Positions 59,559-64,000 of a stretch of DNA of 64,000 nt are shown in pieces. Location: contig NZ_CP102931.1 of NCBI RefSeq assembly GCF_024734665.1, positions 4,896,001-4,960,000 of the forward strand. The letters run 5' to 3'. The position numbers were made by a program, and so were the translations under genes. This DNA is from Variovorax paradoxus (GTDB lineage: Bacteria > Pseudomonadota > Gammaproteobacteria > Burkholderiales > Burkholderiaceae_C). Within the stretch, counting starts at the first letter, position 1, and the number at the start of each line of letters is the position of its first letter. Under the pieces are notes generated by a model. It saw only the letters and a program-made list of their open reading frames with translations, was not told where the DNA came from and did not search any database.

Positions 59559-61175
59559 TCAGTGCCAGACGCCGGCGGGCGCGGGGCCTGGCACGCGCAG
59601 CAGCCTGTCGTCGCCGATCTCGAGCAGCCGGTTGGCCGCATAGCTGTTCTGCGAGTCGGGCTCCAGCGCCGCGCTGACCAGCGGCGACAGCGGCTGCGCC
59701 AGCGACACGTAGAAGCTCCCCGGCTGCACCACAGCGCGACCGGCCCGCGGCCGCACGCGGAAGGCACGGATCGCCTCACCGTCCTCGATGGCGCCGCGCG
59801 CATCCTGCCGCTGGCCGTCGGTCTGCGACAGGATCTCGTAGCGCTCCACCTGCCAGGGCGCCGCGCTGTCGATGCGCTCCACGCGCACGCCCAGCATCTG
59901 CAGGCGCTGCACGGCCGTGGTCTCGCTGGCCGCGAGCAGATAGCCGCAGGGGCGCGGGCGGGCGTTGGCAATCTTGAGCGGCTCGGCGGCGCGCCATTCG
60001 ACTTCGACTGTCTTGTCTTCCCCGCTCTTCGCGTCGAGGAATTCGAGGCGTTGCCGCATCGGCGTCTGCCAGGCCTCGACCACGAGATCGCCATGGCAGG
60101 CCTCGGCCTTCGCGCGCTGCCCGGCCTGTGCGGTGAGCTGAATCAGTGCCGGCCCCTGCTTCGCGGCCGTCTCGATGACGGTGGTGGCGGCCAGCACTTG
60201 CGTGTGCACGCGGCGCGCGAAGTGCGCACGCCCGAGCCCCACGCCGCGCACTTCGAGCAGCAGGCTCACGGCCTGGCGCAGCGCGCTCACGTTGCGTCCG
60301 GTGTCGGGCTGTACGCCGCCCATCGACACCGTGCGGTCCTCGCTCTTGCCGCCGGAGGTGGTGTGGTACTTGAAGCCCTGCAATCCGGCCTGCGTGAATG
60401 CGGCCTGGATGGCGTCGACGTAGTCGCGCTGCGCGCTTGCGGCAATGGCGGGGTCGAGGTTGCCCACGGTAGCCGGCTGCAGCAGGCCGTCGTACTTCAT
60501 GGCCGCGCCGAACTTGTCGATCCAGCGGCCGCCGACGGTGAACTCGTGCAAGTCGAGCACCACCTGCGGCTGGTAGCGCAAGGTGGCGGCCGCGAGCATG
60601 CGCGCCTCGGGCGTGCGCAGCAGCAGGTGGTCACGGTTCACGTCGATGCCGTTGGCGGTGACGCGGGTGAAGCGCTCGGCGCCGTCCGGGTTGCCGCGCG
60701 GCACCAGCACTAGGTTCACCTTCTTCAGCAGCGCGGCGCCGGGCTCGCTGGCGAACTGCTGCGCCAATGCCAACACCGTTTCGCCACCGGCCGGCTCGTT
60801 GCCGTGCTGCTGGCCGATCACCATCACCGTGGGGCGCGCGGGATCGATTCGCCCCTGGTCGGCCAGCACCACCAGCGGCATCTCGCGCCCCTGCTGCGAC
60901 AGGCCCAGGCGCTCGACGCGCACGTTCGGCGACTGGCGCGCAAGGTCGTTCAAGAAGGCGAGCACCTCGGCGTGCGAGGGAAAGTCGGTGCGCCCAGCGC
61001 GAAAGCCCGGCGTGGCGTAGCTCACCGGCGGATCTGGGAAACGCGCGGCGATGGTCGGCGGCTCGACCCACACCTTGGCGGGATCGAACTGGGCCAAGGC
61101 AGAAACAGCCGGCAGCAGGGCCAGGCAGGAAACGCACAGGAGGCGGAGGGAGGGGGTGCGCAGCATGGCGCGCAT
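59559..61175 (-). CDS. secreted M14 family metallocarboxypeptidase
   Basis: A 538-residue peptidase. A signal peptide (residues 1-29, cleavage after ALA) precedes the mature protein. The M14 zinc ligands H124 and E127 are in GQQHGNEPAGGE, and the distal His is in VVLDLHEF near 207; NPDGAERFTR precedes DVNRDH, as in the carboxypeptidase fold. The C-terminal ~200 residues form an extra domain. It acts in the periplasm or outside the cell. ATG codons at 61175 and 61166 are both possible. It converges on the GlxA-type gene with a 6-bp gap. Confidence 0.9.
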   Translation of the reverse strand: MRAMLRTPSLRLLCVSCLALLPAVSALAQFDPAKVWVEPPTIAARFPDPPVSYATPGFRAGRTDFPSHAEVLAFLNDLARQSPNVRVERLGLSQQGREMPLVVLADQGRIDPARPTVMVIGQQHGNEPAGGETVLALAQQFASEPGAALLKKVNLVLVPRGNPDGAERFTRVTANGIDVNRDHLLLRTPEARMLAAATLRYQPQVVLDLHEFTVGGRWIDKFGAAMKYDGLLQPATVGNLDPAIAASAQRDYVDAIQAAFTQAGLQGFKYHTTSGGKSEDRTVSMGGVQPDTGRNVSALRQAVSLLLEVRGVGLGRAHFARRVHTQVLAATTVIETAAKQGPALIQLTAQAGQRAKAEACHGDLVVEAWQTPMRQRLEFLDAKSGEDKTVEVEWRAAEPLKIANARPRPCGYLLAASETTAVQRLQMLGVRVERIDSAAPWQVERYEILSQTDGQRQDARGAIEDGEAIRAFRVRPRAGRAVVQPGSFYVSLAQPLSPLVSAALEPDSQNSYAANRLLEIGDDRLLRVPGPAPAGVWH

Positions 61176-61227
61176 TTTCTCCCGGCACCGGCCGCGCGAG
61201 CCAGCGCAGCTTCAGCAGGCGCTCAGC

Positions 61228-62538
61228 TCACCCGGCAGTGCCATCGAGGAGGCAGGCCCGCGCACGTGCGAGGAGCAGCGCCCGCTCGCGCGTGTTGCGC
61301 GTGAGCGCGGCGGCGCGGTCGAATTCCTTGCGCGCCTCGTCGCGGCGGCCGAGCTTGAAGAGCAGATCGCCGCGCACGGTCGGCAACAGGTGGTAGCCCT
61401 TGAGCGAAGGCTCGTCCATGAGCGCATCGACCACCTCCAGCCCCGTCGCCGGCCCGAAGGCCATCGACAACGCGACCGCCCGGTTGAGCTCGACGATGGG
61501 CGACGGCGTGAGTTCGGCCAGCGCGTCGTAGAGCGCAGCGATGCGGCCCCAGTCGGTTTCGTCGGCGGTGCGCGCGCGGCCATGGCAGGCGGCGATGGCG
61601 GCCTGCAGCGCATAGGGGCCGAGCGCGCCGCCGAGTGCTTCGGCACGCGCGAGCGCCGCGAGGCCGCGACGGATCAGCATCTGGTCCCAGCGCGCGCGGT
61701 TCTGTTCGAGCAGCAGCACCGGCTCGCCCGACGGTCCCACGCGCGCGGCCGTTCGCGAAGCCTGGATTTCCATCAGCGCCACGAGGCCGTGCACCTCAGC
61801 CTCCTTCGGCACCAGCTCGGCCACGATGCGGCCCAGGCGCAGGGCTTCATCGCACAACGTGGGGCGCATCCAGTCGTCGCCGGCGGTGGCCGAGTAGCCT
61901 TCGTTGAAGACCAGGTAGATCACTTCGAGCACCGAGGTGAGCCGGGCTTCGAGCTCGTGCCTGCGCGGCACCTCGAAGGGCACGCGCGCCTCGGCCAGCG
62001 TGCGCTTGGCACGCACGATGCGCTGCGCCACGGTGGCTTCTGGCACGAGAAAGGCGCGCGCGATCTCGTCGGTGGTGAGGCCGCCCATCAGCCGCAACGT
62101 GAGCGCCACGCGGGCTTCGGTCGACAGCACCGGGTGGCAGGCGGTGAACACCAGCCGCAGCAGGTCGTCGCCGATGTCGTCGTCAAGCGCGGCATCGACC
62201 GCTTCGGCGAAATCGTCTTGTGCCATCTCGTGCTGTGCGTCGATCTCGCGGCCGATTTCGCCGGCCTTGTGCTCGGCCAGCTGCAGGTGGCGCAGGCGGT
62301 CGAGCGCGCGGCGCTTGGCCACTGCCGTGAGCCAGGCCGCGGGGTTGTCGGGCACGCCGGATTCGCTCCATTGCTCGAGGGCCGAGACCAGCGCGTCCTG
62401 GGCCAGCTCTTCGGCCAGGCCCAAGTCGCGCACCATGCGCGCGACGGTGGCGATGATCTTGGCGGACTCCATGCGCCACACCGCCTCGATGGTGCGGTGG
62501 ATGGCGGCGACGTCCGCGCGGCCCTCTTCCCTGATCAC
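61228..62538 (-). CDS. ECF RNA polymerase sigma factor, ECF42-type with C-terminal extension
   Basis: A 436-residue sigma factor, far longer than normal ECFs. The sigma-2 region (LGLAEELAQDALVSALEQW near 43-61 and PAAWLTAVAKRRALDRLRH) and sigma-4 region (~130-185) are followed by a ~240-residue helical/TPR-like extension with YLVFNEGYSATAG, characteristic of the ECF42 group. It has no anti-sigma partner. The GTG start at 62538 lies 4 bp after the stop of a YciI gene; ECF42 genes are typically linked to YciI/DGPF genes as here. Confidence 0.92.
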   Translation of the reverse strand: MIREEGRADVAAIHRTIEAVWRMESAKIIATVARMVRDLGLAEELAQDALVSALEQWSESGVPDNPAAWLTAVAKRRALDRLRHLQLAEHKAGEIGREIDAQHEMAQDDFAEAVDAALDDDIGDDLLRLVFTACHPVLSTEARVALTLRLMGGLTTDEIARAFLVPEATVAQRIVRAKRTLAEARVPFEVPRRHELEARLTSVLEVIYLVFNEGYSATAGDDWMRPTLCDEALRLGRIVAELVPKEAEVHGLVALMEIQASRTAARVGPSGEPVLLLEQNRARWDQMLIRRGLAALARAEALGGALGPYALQAAIAACHGRARTADETDWGRIAALYDALAELTPSPIVELNRAVALSMAFGPATGLEVVDALMDEPSLKGYHLLPTVRGDLLFKLGRRDEARKEFDRAAALTRNTRERALLLARARACLLDGTAG

Positions 62539-62542
62539 GGCT

Positions 62543-62968
62543 TTACGGCGCGGTCTTCTTGACGGTCTGCATCGACGCGAACTCGCTGGTCAGCGCCTGC
62601 ACGTCGGCCGGGTAGTCGCCGATTTCCTGGATCTGGCGCACCTCGACGACCTCGTTGTCAGAGCCGGGGCAGCGCGCGGCCCATTCGATGGCGGCGGCGC
62701 GAGAAGGCACGTCGATGATCCAGAAGCCGCCGAGCACTTCCTTGGCCTCGGCGAAGGGGCCGTCGACGATCTTGGGCTTCTTGTCCTTGAAGCTCACGCG
62801 CGCGCCCATCGAGGGCGGATGCAGGCCGTCGCAGCTGATCAGCACGCCGGCTTTCTGCATCGACTCGTTGTAGGCCATCATGGCCGACACCGCATCGACG
62901 TCTTCGGGGATGGTGCCGGGCGCGGCGGTTTCGTAGCCGTGGGGAATCATCAGCAGCATGAATCGCAT
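62543..62968 (-). CDS. YciI/DGPF family protein
   Basis: A 141-residue YCII-related protein with the start MRFMLLMIPHGYE, the defining DGPFAEAKEVLGGFWIIDV motif near residues 68-86 and the conserved His/Asp-type pocket residues. Its function is unproven. It lies between another YciI gene (37-nt gap) and the ECF42 sigma gene (4-nt gap), so the three form one unit. It is a paralogue of the protein at 63006-63449. Confidence 0.92.
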   Translation of the reverse strand: MRFMLLMIPHGYETAAPGTIPEDVDAVSAMMAYNESMQKAGVLISCDGLHPPSMGARVSFKDKKPKIVDGPFAEAKEVLGGFWIIDVPSRAAAIEWAARCPGSDNEVVEVRQIQEIGDYPADVQALTSEFASMQTVKKTAP

Positions 62969-63005
62969 GGTGGGTCTCCTTGGGTTCGATCCGGTTGCGG
63001 CTGCT

Positions 63006-63449
63006 TCAGCTGCCGGCCTTGGTACCGGCCTTGATGTGGGCCTCGGTCTCGGCCCGCAGGCGGTCTTCCTGGGCGAGCAGCTCGGGCGTCATGGAGTCGC
63101 CGAAGTCGGCAGCCTCGAACACCTGGCGGATCTCGATCTCGCCTTCCTGGAAGGGGCTGCGCTTGATCCACTCGATTGCTTCTTCCTTCGACTTGACCTG
63201 GAACAGCCAGAAACCGGCCAGCAGCTCCTTGGTTTCGGCGAAGGGGCCGTCGATGACGGTGCGCTTGGTCGGGCCTTCGCAGCGCACGCGCACGCCTTTG
63301 GAGCTGGGGTGCAGGCCTTCGCCCGCCAGCAGCACGCCGGCCTTGACCAGCTCCTCGTTGAACTTGCCCATGGCGGTGAGTATTTCGGTGCTGGGCATCA
63401 CGCCGGCTTCGGAATCGGCGTTGGCCTTGACCAGAATCATGAATCGCAT
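63006..63449 (-). CDS. YciI/DGPF family protein
   Basis: A 147-residue YCII-related protein: MRFMILVKANADSEAGVMPS at the N-terminus and IDGPFAETKELLAGFWLFQV near 70-89. An AGGAG ribosome site precedes the ATG at 63449. It is the first gene of the YciI-YciI-ECF42 unit and lies ~70 nt downstream of a candidate ECF42-type promoter (63520-63546). Confidence 0.92.
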   Translation of the reverse strand: MRFMILVKANADSEAGVMPSTEILTAMGKFNEELVKAGVLLAGEGLHPSSKGVRVRCEGPTKRTVIDGPFAETKELLAGFWLFQVKSKEEAIEWIKRSPFQEGEIEIRQVFEAADFGDSMTPELLAQEDRLRAETEAHIKAGTKAGS

Positions 63450-63519
63450 GTCGTTTCTCCTGAAGGTTGATGAGACTGGGAGCGGCTGACGAATGAAAAT
63501 TGCCTGCTCCTGTTCACAC

Positions 63520-63546
63520 GTCGGACGAGCGGAAGACGGATCGACA
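63520..63546 (-). promoter_or_regulatory. candidate ECF42-dependent promoter
   Basis: On the minus strand TGTCGA (complement of 63541-63546) is followed after 17 nt by CGAC (complement of 63520-63523). From memory, ECF42 target promoters upstream of DGPF genes carry TGTCGA at -35 and a CGA-type -10. The site is about 70 nt upstream of the first YciI start codon, which fits autoregulation of the unit. Confidence 0.5.
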
Positions 63547-63593
63547 CGATCGCATCGATCTATTTGTAATTTTGTGTTTCTGAAATCGAGGCT

Positions 63594-64000
63594 TCAGGGC
63601 AGGTAGCCGCAGAAGCGCAGGATGTGGCCGTCAGGCTCCCGGATCGCGAACTCGCGCAGCCCCCAAGGCTGGGAGGTCGGCGGCTCGATGACCGTCACGC
63701 CGCGCTTCACGTAAGCGGCGTGCAGGCCGTCGATGTCCTTGCCCACGTGGATCACGATTTCACCGCGCCAGGGTTTGGCCTCGCGCGAGTTGCATTGCCA
63801 CAGCCTCAGGTAGACCGGGTCGCCGTAGCTGCGGTCGCCCTTCTTCACCCGGGCGTAGCTGGGGGGCTCCCCCGCGATGAAGTCGAGCTCGAAGCCCAGC
63901 ACGTCGCGAAACCAGCGCGCGGCGCGCGACACGTCCGACACCGGCAGCACGGGCTGCACGCCGTGGAATTCATGCAGGGTGCCCAGGTCGGGCGCCGGGC
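63594..64000 (-). CDS. VOC family protein (glyoxalase/bleomycin-resistance fold), 5' end cut by window edge
   Basis: The reading frame stays open to the right edge, so the start lies beyond 64000; at least 134 codons are visible. A GTG at 63959 is an in-frame internal alternative start. The visible protein contains LHEFHGVQPVLPVSDVSRA, RDVLGFELDFIAG, RGEIVIHVGKDIDGLHAAYV and REFAIREPDGHILRFCGY, the two beta-alpha-beta-beta-beta units of a VOC domain with the usual EPDGH metal/edge motif. The substrate is unknown. Its stop codon lies 144 bp from the YciI unit on the same strand. Confidence 0.85.
   Translation of the reverse strand, partial: PAPDLGTLHEFHGVQPVLPVSDVSRAARWFRDVLGFELDFIAGEPPSYARVKKGDRSYGDPVYLRLWQCNSREAKPWRGEIVIHVGKDIDGLHAAYVKRGVTVIEPPTSQPWGLREFAIREPDGHILRFCGYLP

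Noticed and set aside
1..64000. CRISPR array, prophage, integron or insertion sequence
   Set aside because: No regularly spaced repeats, integrase, transposase, capsid or tail genes were seen; the XRE-like protein and HNH protein alone do not make a phage or restriction island.

Overview
The window is a high-GC chromosomal segment of a betaproteobacterium, most likely Variovorax (Comamonadaceae). The reasons are the housekeeping gene orders (rpsP-rimM-trmD-rplS; folK-pcnB-hda divergent from purM), a Comamonadaceae-style intergenic repeat at 22791-22863, the protein character, and a catabolic locus whose content resembles the iad-type indole-3-acetate (auxin) degradation locus described in Variovorax. 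There is no integrase, transposase, CRISPR array or rRNA operon.

Region 1 (1-6520) is a mixed stretch. It holds an SDR oxidoreductase, tRNA-Lys(CUU) with a clear promoter and terminator, an AraC regulator divergent from a PPOX/SDR pair, several small unknown proteins, an HNH endonuclease, tRNA-Arg(ACG) and tRNA-His(GUG) on the minus strand, and an XRE-like regulator facing a small protein across a shared palindromic operator.

Region 2 (6524-36601) is the catabolic locus. Almost all of it lies on the minus strand with overlapping stop/start codons, so it may form one very long operon (32210 down to 6524) divergent from a MarR regulator (32354). In transcription order it encodes: an indolepyruvate-ferredoxin-oxidoreductase-like pair; a class-I ring-hydroxylating dioxygenase reductase with Rieske alpha and beta subunits; an acyl-CoA synthetase; an SCP2-type thiolase; a DUF35 zinc-ribbon protein fused in frame to a degenerate SDR; a cyclase/isatin-hydrolase-like metal hydrolase; an SDR; two periplasmic binding proteins; a second Rieske alpha/beta pair; a third binding protein; a branched-chain-type ABC transporter (permease, fused permease-ATPase, ATPase); a second acyl-CoA synthetase; two more SDRs; a second MarR; and a 4HBT thioesterase. 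A second minus-strand operon (36601-32859) adds an octopine-dehydrogenase-family protein, a 3-hydroxyacyl-CoA dehydrogenase, an alpha/beta hydrolase and an MDR alcohol dehydrogenase. Read together this is import, ring dioxygenation, CoA activation, beta-oxidation-like thiolysis and hydrolysis of an aromatic, probably indolic, acid under MarR control. The substrate is inferred, not shown.

Region 3 (36742-56135) is mostly housekeeping: a DEAD-box helicase, orn, an M48 protease, a pterin dehydratase, rsgA, hisC, a CobD/CbiB-family protein, a Nudix hydrolase, rplS-trmD-rimM-rpsP, a GNAT and a TM2 protein, pit plus its DUF47 partner, a TRIC-family protein, folK, pcnB, hda and purM.

Region 4 (56186-64000) holds an AI-2E-type exporter, an isochorismatase/PfpI/GlxA-like three-gene set, a secreted M14 peptidase, an ECF42-type sigma factor with two YciI/DGPF proteins and a candidate cognate promoter, and a VOC protein that runs off the right edge.
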